Of a DNA stretch of 64,000 nucleotides, positions 17,582 through 25,384 are shown one piece after another. Under the pieces are notes generated by a model. It worked only from the letters and a program-made list of their open reading frames with translations. It made no database searches and was not told where the DNA came from. The stretch is taken from assembly GCF_002086635.1 (NCBI RefSeq), contig NZ_MVHD01000005.1:1-64000 (forward strand), given 5' to 3'. Each line of letters begins with the position of its first letter. The stretch's first letter is position 1. A program made the translations under genes and the position numbers. Source of the stretch: Mycobacterium alsense. GTDB taxonomy: Bacteria; Actinomycetota; Actinomycetes; Mycobacteriales; Mycobacteriaceae.

Positions 17582-17611
17582 ACGATAGACGCCCCGCACC
17601 GGCAAATGCAA
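17582..17611 (-). promoter_or_regulatory. Promoter for the leader peptide
   Basis: On the minus strand, -35-like TTGCAT (17606-17611) and -10 TATCGT (17582-17587) are separated by 18 bp. The -10 is 7 nt before the leader GTG, giving a leaderless transcript. Confidence 0.45.
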
Positions 17612-17615
17612 ATCC

Positions 17616-17633
17616 TTTCCCGCGAGCGGGAAA
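17616..17633. repeat. Perfect 18-bp palindrome in divergent region
   Basis: TTTCCCGC-GA-GCGGGAAA, immediately upstream of the leader promoter and followed by a second hairpin-like stretch (17632-17653). The remaining gene-free sequence to 17795 contains a 13-bp direct repeat (GCGAGACCGAC plus 2) at 17752-17777 just before the next gene. The palindrome may be an operator or a terminator; unresolved. Confidence 0.45.
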
Positions 17634-17795
17634 AGCCTTGCCGGACAAGGGCTTCCGAGAGGCGGCGGCGGCCAATGCCCGTCGCGGCCTCGTGAGCCCC
17701 GCGGTGATAGCGATAACATCTGGGGCGGGCAGTGCTTTCAACGGCTGACTGGCGAGACCGACTAGCGAGACCGACGAGCGAGCGAAAGGCGATCG

Positions 17796-18005
17796 ATGAC
17801 CGCGAAGAGTGCCAGCAAGACGATCTTGTCCGTCCTGTCCGTTCGGACGCTGGGCGCGGCCCTGGCCGCGGTATTCGCGGTGCTGGCCGCCGCCTGCGCC
17901 CCGACCAACAGCAGCCCCGGCCCGGTGCCGTCCAACCCGCCGCCGTCCAAGGGCGCCCCCGCGCCGGGCGTCGCGGTTCCCGCGCCGGCGCAAAGCAACC
18001 TCTGA
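17796..18005 (+). CDS. Small proline-rich secreted or lipoprotein
   Basis: 69 residues. Residues 1-33 are a signal peptide (basic start, hydrophobic RTLGAALAAVFAVLAAACA) and the Cys could be a lipobox cysteine, though the -3 residue is Ala rather than the preferred Leu. The rest is low-complexity Pro/Ala/Ser, resembling a wall-spanning linker with no domain. An AAAGG site precedes the ATG. It converges with the MEDS/RsbW gene after 7 bp. No function can be assigned. Confidence 0.6.
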   Translation: MTAKSASKTILSVLSVRTLGAALAAVFAVLAAACAPTNSSPGPVPSNPPPSKGAPAPGVAVPAPAQSNL

Positions 18006-18012
18006 GCGGGAC

Positions 18013-18987
18013 TCAGTCGTCCGGCGACGGGTCGATTCGGAGGTAGGCCTGGATCGTCGTCCCGGCTGACGTGGTGTGCGTGCGCACCAAATCGGATATG
18101 GCGTTGACCAGATACAGCCCGCGGCTGGCGGCGCCGGCCGGGCCCGGGTCCAGGCGACCGACCAACGGGTCGTCGAGCCGCCCGGTGTCGCGGGCCTCGC
18201 ACACCAGATGCTCGTCCTGCCGCCAGAAGGCCAGCCGGCACGCCCCGTCGGTGTACATCAAACTGTTGGTTGCCAGCTCCGTTGCGACCAGTTGCAGGTC
18301 GTCGATGGCGTCCTCGGACATGCCGGCCCAGCCGCCGTAGTCGACGGCGAACGACCGGGCGGGACGCAGATCCGCGGACTCTTTGACCAGGTACGTGGCG
18401 GCCCCCGGGTTGGCCTCGAGCGGCTGGTTGCAGCGGTCCAGGACGGCGTCGGGCGCGTATTCGGCGCTGGGGTGCAGCCCGCCGCCCGCCCACAGCACGG
18501 GGTGGGTGGCGCGGGCATCGGCCAATATCTGGTCGTTCAGTCGGGTCTCGTCGTACAGGCACAACTTCGTCGCCGGGTAGCCGTCCAGGGCGGCGTTGGC
18601 CAAGGCCTCGTGCTCCACGCAGGAGACGAGTTCGTCGCCGCGGCGCCCCGGCCAGGCGAGCTGGCTCACGATCCGCACCCGACGGTCCGGGTGCTCGTCG
18701 ACGAACGAGCCCTCCGTCGCCGTGAACCGGCTCGGGTTGCGGCCGACCTCGGCGACGTCGGCCATCCGCAGCTCGGGTGGAAGCCCACCGCCGGAGTCGC
18801 CGAACGCGTCGCACAGCTCGGCCAGCTCGTCGCCGCGCATGGCCACCAGCACCGCCTCGTCCCCCGCCAGACCGTCGGCGACGAAGCGCCTTACCAAATC
18901 CAGGCATTCGTGCCGCGAGCGGTAAAACAGCACGGAATGTACGAAACCCGACTGATCGGTTGCCGGAAACGGCGCGCCCCCCGACAT
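18013..18987 (-). CDS. MEDS-domain sensor fused to RsbW-like anti-sigma kinase
   Basis: 324 residues. The N-terminal half (FVHSVLFYRSRHECLDLVRRFVADGLAGDEAVLVAM... and LVSCVEHEALAN) resembles the MEDS sensory domain of DcmR-type proteins. The C-terminal half is a GHKL/HATPase: ELATNSLMYTDG (N box), EARDTGR (G1 box) and SRGLYLVNAISD (G2 box), as in RsbW-type anti-sigma kinases. Such fusions gate sigma-factor activity through phosphorylation of an antagonist. No sigma factor or antagonist gene lies adjacent, so the partner must be elsewhere. It is followed by a small convergent secreted protein gene. Confidence 0.8.
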   Translation of the reverse strand: MSGGAPFPATDQSGFVHSVLFYRSRHECLDLVRRFVADGLAGDEAVLVAMRGDELAELCDAFGDSGGGLPPELRMADVAEVGRNPSRFTATEGSFVDEHPDRRVRIVSQLAWPGRRGDELVSCVEHEALANAALDGYPATKLCLYDETRLNDQILADARATHPVLWAGGGLHPSAEYAPDAVLDRCNQPLEANPGAATYLVKESADLRPARSFAVDYGGWAGMSEDAIDDLQLVATELATNSLMYTDGACRLAFWRQDEHLVCEARDTGRLDDPLVGRLDPGPAGAASRGLYLVNAISDLVRTHTTSAGTTIQAYLRIDPSPDD

Positions 18988-19092
18988 TCCAGCGCTCTCG
19001 CTTTCGATCGCAATGCCGCCCCCCTGCTGGACCGGCTCCCCTCCCCATACCCCAGACGGGCGTTGGCTATGCGCGCCACGGGCGGCCGGTTC

Positions 19093-20496
19093 CTACAGCC
19101 ACCAGGACGCCGCGGCGTCCAGGTGACGGCGGACCCGATAGCGGGCCAGGCTGTCGTCTCCCGCCTCGATCGCCAGCAGGATCCGATGGTGAGCGTGTTC
19201 GACGGCGGCCACGTCGGCCCGGGTCGGGAGCGACTGGCCGGTGGTGGACCACTGTCGGCGAAACAGCTCGAAGATGATCCGGAGGAACAGGTCCAGCAGC
19301 GCGTTGCCGGCCAGCCGCGCCAGCCCGAGATGGAACCGCTCCTCGTCGGCCACGTCGTGGACGAGCGCCGCGGCGTCGAATCCGGCGAATTCCTTGCGCC
19401 GCTTGACGACTCTGGCCACGTTGTCGATCTCGATCGCGTCCCGGACACAGCGCAGGTCCCCGCGGGTCGGCTTGCGGTACTGCAGATACAGCGCGATGGT
19501 GTCGATGCTCGCCTCGGCCCGGGGCCGGGCGACGATCAGCCCGCCGCCGGGGCCGCGCCGCATGTGCGCGACCGAGTGGTATTCGAGCAGCCGCACCGCT
19601 TCCCGAAACGCCGCGCGGCTCACCCGGTAGCGCTCCAGCAGGGCCGGCTCGGTCCCGAAGACCGAGCCGGGCGCCCAGCCGCCGGCGACGATTTCTTCGC
19701 CGATGGCCGCCGCCACCGTCTCGGCCAGCTTGCCGGGGGGCTCGTCGCCCTCGAGGCGCGGCGCCGGGCGGGACCGAGCCGCGCGGCCGCGCCGCGAAGC
19801 CTGGCCGCCGCCGGGATGGTGTTCCCGCAGCCAGGCGGTCACCGCCTCGATGTGTCGTTCGCTGAGCGTCTTGGCCCGCGCCGCGTCCCCGGCGGTGACG
19901 GCCGCGACGATGCGGGAGTGGTCGTGATGCATGTGGTCGACGGCCTCGATGGCCTCGGTCGCCGAGTCCGGCCGCGACTGCCGGGCGTATCGGGTGGTGA
20001 GCCTCATCAGGATGTCGATGAACAGTTGCAGCAGCGGGCTTTTCGATTGCTCAGCCAGCGCGATGTGGAACTCGTCGCGCGGCGCCGGCGCGCCCGGCGT
20101 CCAGTGTTCCTCGGCCCGCAACACCGCGCGCAGCCGGTCGATGCCGGCCTCGTCGATGCGTTCGGCCGCGAGGGATGCCGCCAGCGGCTCGAGCACCAGG
20201 CGCGCGTTGAGCAGGTCGACGAGCGTGGTGCCCAGGTGCTCGAGGTAGATGACGACGGCGCGGGTCGCCGGGCCGGCGTCGGGCTCGCAGATCAGCAGCC
20301 CGCCGCCCGGGCCGCGGCGCATCCGAGCGACCTGGTGGTGTTCGACGAGGCGGACGGCCTCCCGAAGCACCGATCGGCTCACGCCGTGGCGCCGTTGTAA
20401 GGCCTGCTCGGAACCCAGCGATTCGCCGATCCTCCAGCCGCGGCGAGCGATATCCGCCTCGATGTGGCGGGCAACCTTCGAAGCCAGCTTGTTCAC
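19093..20496 (-). CDS. Double-length GntR/FadR-type regulator (Rv3060c-like)
   Basis: 467 residues made of two complete GntR-FCD units. Unit 1 (about 1-230): VARHIEADIARRGWRIGESLGSEQALQRRHGVSRSVLREAVRLVEHHQVARMRRGPGGGL, then a helical FCD domain. Unit 2 (about 255-467): VAAAIGEEIVAGGWAPGSVFGTEPALLERYRVSRAAFREAVRLLEYHSVAHMRRGPGGGL, then FCD. GntR proteins normally act as dimers of single units, so this is a covalent pseudo-dimer or tetramer-former. The two halves share about the same recognition helix. It lies upstream of a thiolase gene on the same strand, with an acyl-CoA dehydrogenase further on, so fatty-acid control is likely. Confidence 0.9.
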   Translation of the reverse strand: MNKLASKVARHIEADIARRGWRIGESLGSEQALQRRHGVSRSVLREAVRLVEHHQVARMRRGPGGGLLICEPDAGPATRAVVIYLEHLGTTLVDLLNARLVLEPLAASLAAERIDEAGIDRLRAVLRAEEHWTPGAPAPRDEFHIALAEQSKSPLLQLFIDILMRLTTRYARQSRPDSATEAIEAVDHMHHDHSRIVAAVTAGDAARAKTLSERHIEAVTAWLREHHPGGGQASRRGRAARSRPAPRLEGDEPPGKLAETVAAAIGEEIVAGGWAPGSVFGTEPALLERYRVSRAAFREAVRLLEYHSVAHMRRGPGGGLIVARPRAEASIDTIALYLQYRKPTRGDLRCVRDAIEIDNVARVVKRRKEFAGFDAAALVHDVADEERFHLGLARLAGNALLDLFLRIIFELFRRQWSTTGQSLPTRADVAAVEHAHHRILLAIEAGDDSLARYRVRRHLDAAASWWL

Positions 20497-20553
20497 GGGG
20501 CCGTTGTCCGGCTCGCGGCTCAGAGGCTCAATTGCGCTCTCCCACAGGCTCTC

Positions 20554-21747
20554 TCAACATGTCAGCAACATGCAGCCCGCGACCGGACCGCCGCCCACCG
20601 ACACCACGCCGACCTCCGGTCGTTTCGACACCTGGCGCTCCCCCGCCCCGCCCCGCAACTGCAGGCACCCTTCGTGCAGGGCCCAGTAGCCGTGCATCCG
20701 CCCGGCCGAGAGCTGACCGCCATAGGTGTTCAGCGGCAGCCTCCCGTCCAGGGCGATGCGCGCGCCGCCCTCGACGAACGGGCCGGCCTCGCCGTCGCCG
20801 CACACGCCGAGCGCCTCCAGCCAGGCGATGGTCAGAAACGTGAAGCCGTCGTACAACTCGGCCACGTCGAGGTCGGTGGGCTTGAGCTGCGTGCGCGACC
20901 ACATCTGCGCCGCCGCGTCCGACATCGCCATCTTGGGGTAGTCGTCGCGGTGGAACCAGCCGCCGGCGCCGTCGGATCCGCCGATCGCCTCCACCGCGAC
21001 CGCCCGGTGCGGGCAGTCGCGGCCGTAGTCGGCGTGGGACACCACCACCGCGATCGAGCCGTCGATGGGGACATCGCAGTCCAGCAGCCCGAACGGCGTC
21101 GATACCGAGCGCGCGCCGAGGTAGTCGGCCATGGTCATCGGTTCGCGGTATACCGCAAGGGGATTCAGTGCGGCGTTGCGCCTGCCGTTCAGCGCCAGCC
21201 AGCCCAGCTGTTCCTTGGTGGTTCCGTAAAGCTCCATGTGCAGGCGGCAGTTCAGCGCGAGCCAGTTGGCCGCCGAATATGCGTGGGCGGCAACCAGGTC
21301 ATTGACGTCGTCCATGGCGCCGACGGCCGGCCGCGGCGCGCCGTCGGCCGTTTCGAACATGCGCGCCAGCGGTGGGGCCGGCGCGTCCTCCTGCGGCTTG
21401 ACCGGTACCGTGCCGCCGAGCATCTGGATCGTCCGGTAGATCACCACGTGGCGGGCGCGCCGCTCGGCGACCGCGCGGCACGCCGACATCACCGGGCTCA
21501 GCAGGCCGCCGGTGCCGAAGCCGGACCCGCAGTCGGCGGCCTCGATTCGCAGTTCGGCGTTGACCTGTCCCGCCGGCGTGTCGCCCAGGGTCGCGATCCC
21601 GTCGATGTCGGCGGGCGCCAGGCCGGCGTCCGCGATCGCGGCGCGCACCGCCTCCATGGTCAGCTCGAGGCCCGGGATGCCCGTGCGACGGCCGATTCGC
21701 GAGATGCCGAGGCCCGACACGATCGCGTCCTTCTCGAAGTGGGTCAC
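20554..21747 (-). CDS. Thiolase-superfamily (SCP-x-type) lipid-transfer thiolase
   Basis: 397 residues from GTG 21747 (a TTG at 21765 is also possible). The fold starts AIVSGLGISRIGRRTGIPGLELTMEAVRAAIADAGLAPADIDG, typical of SCP-x/thiolase-like proteins, with a central GSGFGTGGL and the end SAGRMHGYWALHEGCLQLRG plus GGGPVAGCMLL. Such proteins act with a DUF35 partner as acyl-CoA or steroid side-chain aldolases/thiolases. Here the DUF35 gene is divergent, starting 57 bp away, and both promoters overlap an AGAGTGTACT element. Catalytic competence is not certain because the active-site Cys region is atypical. Confidence 0.8.
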   Translation of the reverse strand: MTHFEKDAIVSGLGISRIGRRTGIPGLELTMEAVRAAIADAGLAPADIDGIATLGDTPAGQVNAELRIEAADCGSGFGTGGLLSPVMSACRAVAERRARHVVIYRTIQMLGGTVPVKPQEDAPAPPLARMFETADGAPRPAVGAMDDVNDLVAAHAYSAANWLALNCRLHMELYGTTKEQLGWLALNGRRNAALNPLAVYREPMTMADYLGARSVSTPFGLLDCDVPIDGSIAVVVSHADYGRDCPHRAVAVEAIGGSDGAGGWFHRDDYPKMAMSDAAAQMWSRTQLKPTDLDVAELYDGFTFLTIAWLEALGVCGDGEAGPFVEGGARIALDGRLPLNTYGGQLSAGRMHGYWALHEGCLQLRGGAGERQVSKRPEVGVVSVGGGPVAGCMLLTC

Positions 21748-21785
21748 CTGCCACCGCCCGTCCAACCAGCCCGCACCGGATCAAT

Positions 21786-21795
21786 AGAGTGTACT
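21786..21795. promoter_or_regulatory. AGAGTGTACT element, copy 1
   Basis: Lies between the divergent thiolase and DUF35 genes. On the minus strand it reads AGTACACTCT and supplies a TACACT -10. On the plus strand TACTGT ends 7 nt before the DUF35 GTG (leaderless). The same 10-mer occurs before fadE22. Confidence 0.45.
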
Positions 21796-21804
21796 GTATT
21801 GGGC

Positions 21805-22149
21805 GTGCCAGGCGAGACGACGTCCCAGTTGCTCATCGATCACTGCGAGGCTTGCGCGCGCTGGGTCCACCCGCCTGCCGGCGAATGCCGCGACTGCGGC
21901 GGCCCGCTGGTGGCGCGGCCGGTGTCCGGGCGCGGCACCGTGTTCACCTATACGGTGAATCATCACCCGTACAACCCGGAGGTCCCGACCCCCTACGTGA
22001 TCGCGATCGTCGAGCTGGCCGAGCAGAGCGGCCTGCGTGTGGCGGCCAATATCGTTGGGTGCGAGCCGGATTCGGTGACGTGCGGGATGCCCGTCGCCGC
22101 GCAGCCCGAACGGGGCAGCGGCGGCGCGCCCCAGTTCGCCCCCGCCTAG
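21805..22149 (+). CDS. DUF35 (zinc-ribbon/OB-fold) thiolase partner
   Basis: 114 residues from GTG 21805. A zinc ribbon is visible as C-x2-C ... C-x2-C in HCEACARWVHPPAGECRDCGG, then the OB-fold GRGTVFTYTVNHHPYNPEVPTPYVIAIVELAEQSGLRVAANIVG. These proteins form complexes with thiolase-like partners and act on acyl-CoA substrates in steroid or fatty-acid degradation. It is divergent from the SCP-x-type thiolase. A -10 TACTGT sits 7 nt before the start, so translation is leaderless. Confidence 0.87.
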   Translation: MPGETTSQLLIDHCEACARWVHPPAGECRDCGGPLVARPVSGRGTVFTYTVNHHPYNPEVPTPYVIAIVELAEQSGLRVAANIVGCEPDSVTCGMPVAAQPERGSGGAPQFAPA

Positions 22150-22233
22150 TGCTCCATTCGCCCAGCGTCCGCAAAATGCTGGCCCGGACGGCGTGTCGCC
22201 GTACAACCACGGGCGCTCGCCGACAGAAGCGAG

Positions 22234-24399
22234 CTAGTTGATAAGCGGGTCGCGCGGCATCCCCAGGATGCGCTCGGCGATCTGGTTGCGGGTCACCTCC
22301 GAGGTGCCGCCGGCGATCGACATGCCGCGGGCGCCCATGATCATGCGGCCCGCCAGCGCGCCGGGGCCGTCGACCAGCGCGACGTCGGGCCCCAGCAGAG
22401 CCGCCGCGATCGCGGCCCCGTCCACCATGTGCTCGGCCAGCTTCAGCTTGGTGACGTTGCCTTCGGGTCCCGGGCCCGCGCCTTCCACGCTGCGGGCGAC
22501 GCGGCGCAGGTTCAGCAGCCGCAGGGCGTGGTCGTCGGCGAGGTAGTTTCCGACGCGGATGTTGGCCCCCGCCAACTGATCCGGCCGCTGCTTGGCGAGT
22601 TCGATCAGGACGTCGGCCAGGCCTTCGTAGAAGGAGCCGCTGCCGCCGATGCTGACGCGTTCGTTGCCCAGCGTCGCCCGCGCGACGGTCCACCCGGAGT
22701 TGGGCGCCCCGACGACGTCCTCGTCGGGAACGAACAGGTCGTTGAAGAACACCTCGTTGAAGTCGGAGCCGCCGGTGATCTGCCGCAGCGGGCGCACCTC
22801 GACCTCGGGGGCCTTCATGTCGACGATCACCGTGGTGATGCCGGCGTGCTTGGGCGCGTCGGGGTCGGTGCGCACGGTGGCCAGCCCCCGCGCGCAGTAG
22901 TGCGCCCCGCTGGTCCACACCTTCTGCCCGTTGATCTTCCAGCCGCCGTCCACCCGGGTGGCGCGGGTCTTGATGGATGCCGCGTCCGATCCCGCGTCGG
23001 GCTCGGAGAACAGCTGGCACCACACCTCGTCCTTGCGCAGCGCCTTCTCCACGAATCTTTCGATCTGCCACGGTGTTCCGTGCTGGATCAGGGTCAGTAT
23101 CACCCAACTGGTGATCCCGTAGTCGGGGCGCTTGATGCCCGCGGTGCGGAATTCCTCCTCGATCACCAGCTGCTCGACCGCGTCGGCGCCGCGGCCAAAG
23201 GGCTTGGGCCAGTGCGGCATGACGTAGCCGGTCTCGATCAGCTTGTCGCGCTGGGCGTCCTTGTCGAGCGCGGCGATCTCGGCGGCATCGGCGCGGATCT
23301 GGGTGCGTAGCTCTTCGGCCTCCGGGGGAAGATCCAGGCTGTTTTCCCGCACGGCACCGGCCGCGGTGCGCTCGAAGACGTCGGCGGCCGGGGCGTCCCC
23401 GCCGAACAGGGCCTGGGTCACCAGGGCACGGCGCAGGTGCAGGTGTGCGTCGTGCTCCCAGGTGAAGCCGATCCCGCCGTGCACCTGGATGTTGAGCTCC
23501 GCGTTGCGCGCATAGGCGGGAAACGCCAGCGCCGCGGCCACGCCCGCGATCAGGCGGAATTGCTCCTCGTTTTCGCCCGCCGCGCGCGAGGCGTCCCACA
23601 CCGCGGCGGTCGCCGACTCGGCGGCCACCAACATGTTCGCGCAGTGATGCTTGACGGCCTGGAAGGTGGCGATGGTCCGGCCGAACTGCTGGCGCACCTT
23701 GGCGTAGTCGACGGCGGCATCGACGCAGTCCGACATCCCGCCCACCGCCTCGGCGGCCAGCAGGGTCCGCGCTCTCGCCAGGGCCGATTCCCGTGCCCCG
23801 GAAAGGATGTCGTCGTCGGTGACGCGGACGTTGTCCAGCCGCACGCGCCCGGAGCGCCGCGTCGGATCGAGGTTCTGCGGCACCTCCACCGACACGCCCT
23901 CGCGGCCGCGGTCCAGCAGCAGCACGTCGTCGCCGGCGGCGACCACCAACAGCTCGGCCAGCCCGGCGCCCAGCACGATCCCGGCGTCGCCGCTGGCCGT
24001 GCCGCCCGAGACGGACACCGCGCCGCCCAGCCCGACGCCCGCGGTGACCGACCCGTCGATCAGGCCGGGCAGCAGCCGCGACTTCTGTTCGGCGGTGCCC
24101 TCTTTGGCGATCACGGCCGACGCGATCACGGTCGGCACGAAGGGTCCCGGCGCCACCGCGCGCCCGAGTTCCTCGATGACAACGACGAGTTCGGGCAGGC
24201 CGTAGCCGGAGCCGCCGTGCTCTTCGTCGACGTGCAGCCCCAGCCAGCCGAGCTCGACCAGGTTCGGCCAGAACCCCGGCCGGGCCTCGTCGGCCGCATC
24301 GAGCAGCGAGCGCGCCGCCCACCGCGCCTTCTGGGACGTCAGGAACGCCCGGGCCACCTCGGCGAGTTCGCGATGGTCGTCGGTCAGTGCGATACCCAT
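22234..24399 (-). CDS. fadE22: Double acyl-CoA dehydrogenase FadE22
   Basis: 721 residues containing two acyl-CoA dehydrogenase modules in one chain. Module 1 (about 1-350) starts DDHRELAEVARAFL and GWLGLHVDEEHGGSGYGL. Module 2 (about 360-721) contains WCQLFSEPDAGSDAASIKTRA and WKINGQKVWTSGAHY (FAD/substrate contacts), GNERVSIGGSG and the C-terminal RGMSIAGGTSEVTRNQIAERILG, where the FAD-binding IAGGT is clear. Module 1 looks degenerate in those motifs, so it may be structural. The architecture replaces the usual two-gene heteromer seen in steroid catabolism. It matches recalled Rv3061c. A hairpin and a shared promoter element lie just upstream. Confidence 0.92.
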   Translation of the reverse strand: MGIALTDDHRELAEVARAFLTSQKARWAARSLLDAADEARPGFWPNLVELGWLGLHVDEEHGGSGYGLPELVVVIEELGRAVAPGPFVPTVIASAVIAKEGTAEQKSRLLPGLIDGSVTAGVGLGGAVSVSGGTASGDAGIVLGAGLAELLVVAAGDDVLLLDRGREGVSVEVPQNLDPTRRSGRVRLDNVRVTDDDILSGARESALARARTLLAAEAVGGMSDCVDAAVDYAKVRQQFGRTIATFQAVKHHCANMLVAAESATAAVWDASRAAGENEEQFRLIAGVAAALAFPAYARNAELNIQVHGGIGFTWEHDAHLHLRRALVTQALFGGDAPAADVFERTAAGAVRENSLDLPPEAEELRTQIRADAAEIAALDKDAQRDKLIETGYVMPHWPKPFGRGADAVEQLVIEEEFRTAGIKRPDYGITSWVILTLIQHGTPWQIERFVEKALRKDEVWCQLFSEPDAGSDAASIKTRATRVDGGWKINGQKVWTSGAHYCARGLATVRTDPDAPKHAGITTVIVDMKAPEVEVRPLRQITGGSDFNEVFFNDLFVPDEDVVGAPNSGWTVARATLGNERVSIGGSGSFYEGLADVLIELAKQRPDQLAGANIRVGNYLADDHALRLLNLRRVARSVEGAGPGPEGNVTKLKLAEHMVDGAAIAAALLGPDVALVDGPGALAGRMIMGARGMSIAGGTSEVTRNQIAERILGMPRDPLIN

Positions 24400-24474
24400 G
24401 GGGGAGCCCTCCTCGCGCCGCTACCCGGGATGGTTGCCTGCCCCGCTCCGAGCGGAAGCGGGGCGGCTGGCTAA

Positions 24475-24484
24475 AGAGTGTACT
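24475..24484. promoter_or_regulatory. AGAGTGTACT element, copy 2, upstream of fadE22
   Basis: The minus-strand reading AGTACACTCT again yields a TACACT -10 region, about 80 bp before the fadE22 start. A CCCCGCT...AGCGGGG hairpin (24441-24463) lies between it and the gene, possibly ending the upstream SDR transcript or acting in the fadE22 leader. Confidence 0.45.
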
Positions 24485-24514
24485 TATTGCGGGGAGGGCG
24501 TCCGCCGCGGGTGC

Positions 24515-25273
24515 TTACTTGGGCGCGAAGCGCTGTCCGGCGTCCAGCCGCAGGCACTGGCCGTTGAGCATCGGGTTGTCCACGATCGCCGCCACCAGCT
24601 TCGCGTACTCCTCGGGGCGGCCGAGGCGCTTGGGGAAGGCCGCGTCCTTGGTGAGCGCCGTCGCGAACTCGTCCGGGATGCCCTGGGTCAGCCCCGTCGC
24701 GAACAGGCTGGGCGCGATGGCCAGCACCCGGATGCCCAGCGACCCGAGGTCGCGCGCCATGGTCAGGCACATCCCCGCGATGCCCGCCTTGGCTGCGGTG
24801 TAGGCGACCTGCCCGATCTGGCCCTCGAAGGCCGCGATCGACGCCGTGTTGATGATGACGCCGCGCTCCTCGTCCTCGGGCTCGTTCTTTGCCATGTGCG
24901 CGGCGGCCAGCCGGCTGATGTTGAAGGTGGCGATGAGGTTGAGGTCGATCACGGACTGGAACGACTCGAGGTCGTGGGGGCCGGACTTGGTCATGGTCCG
25001 CTTCGCGATGCCGCCGCCGGCGGTGGTGATCACGACGTGCAGGCCGCCGAGCTTGTCGACCGCGGTCTGCAGCGTCTCCTCGGTCCCGGTGAAGTCGGTG
25101 ACGTCGACGGGGTAGAACGAGCCGCCGATGCCCTCGGCGACCGCCTTGCCGTCGGAACCCTCGCGGTCGAGCACCGCAACCTGCGCACCGCGTTCGTGCA
25201 GCAGCTCGGCGCTGGCGCGCCCCATTCCCGAAGCGCCGCCGATGACGACGACTTTCTTCCCGCTGATCTCCAT
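24515..25273 (-). CDS. SDR-family 3-hydroxyacyl-CoA/steroid dehydrogenase
   Basis: 252 residues, ATG preceded by AAAAAAGGAGGT. Cofactor site VVVIGGASGMGRASAELL, DLNLIATFN, catalytic SIAAFEGQIGQVAYTAAK (Ser, Tyr and Lys spaced as YxxxK: YTAAK). NAG is replaced by TTAGGG. The long insertion and the C-terminal MLNGQCLRLDAGQRF are like type-2 hydroxyacyl-CoA dehydrogenases (HSD17B10 group). It oxidises 3-hydroxyacyl-CoA esters in beta-oxidation. It stands before fadE22 on the same strand with a 115-bp gap containing a promoter-like element, so the two are probably co-regulated rather than one tight operon. Confidence 0.9.
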   Translation of the reverse strand: MEISGKKVVVIGGASGMGRASAELLHERGAQVAVLDREGSDGKAVAEGIGGSFYPVDVTDFTGTEETLQTAVDKLGGLHVVITTAGGGIAKRTMTKSGPHDLESFQSVIDLNLIATFNISRLAAAHMAKNEPEDEERGVIINTASIAAFEGQIGQVAYTAAKAGIAGMCLTMARDLGSLGIRVLAIAPSLFATGLTQGIPDEFATALTKDAAFPKRLGRPEEYAKLVAAIVDNPMLNGQCLRLDAGQRFAPK

Positions 25274-25384
25274 CCGGACCTCCTTTTTTGGCTTGTCAGA
25301 ATCGTGGCAATCTGTAACGTCAAGTAGGCACGCTAGCGTGTCGGTCCCGAAGGCTTGTCGGCGAGCCATGCCAAGCTGGTCCGC

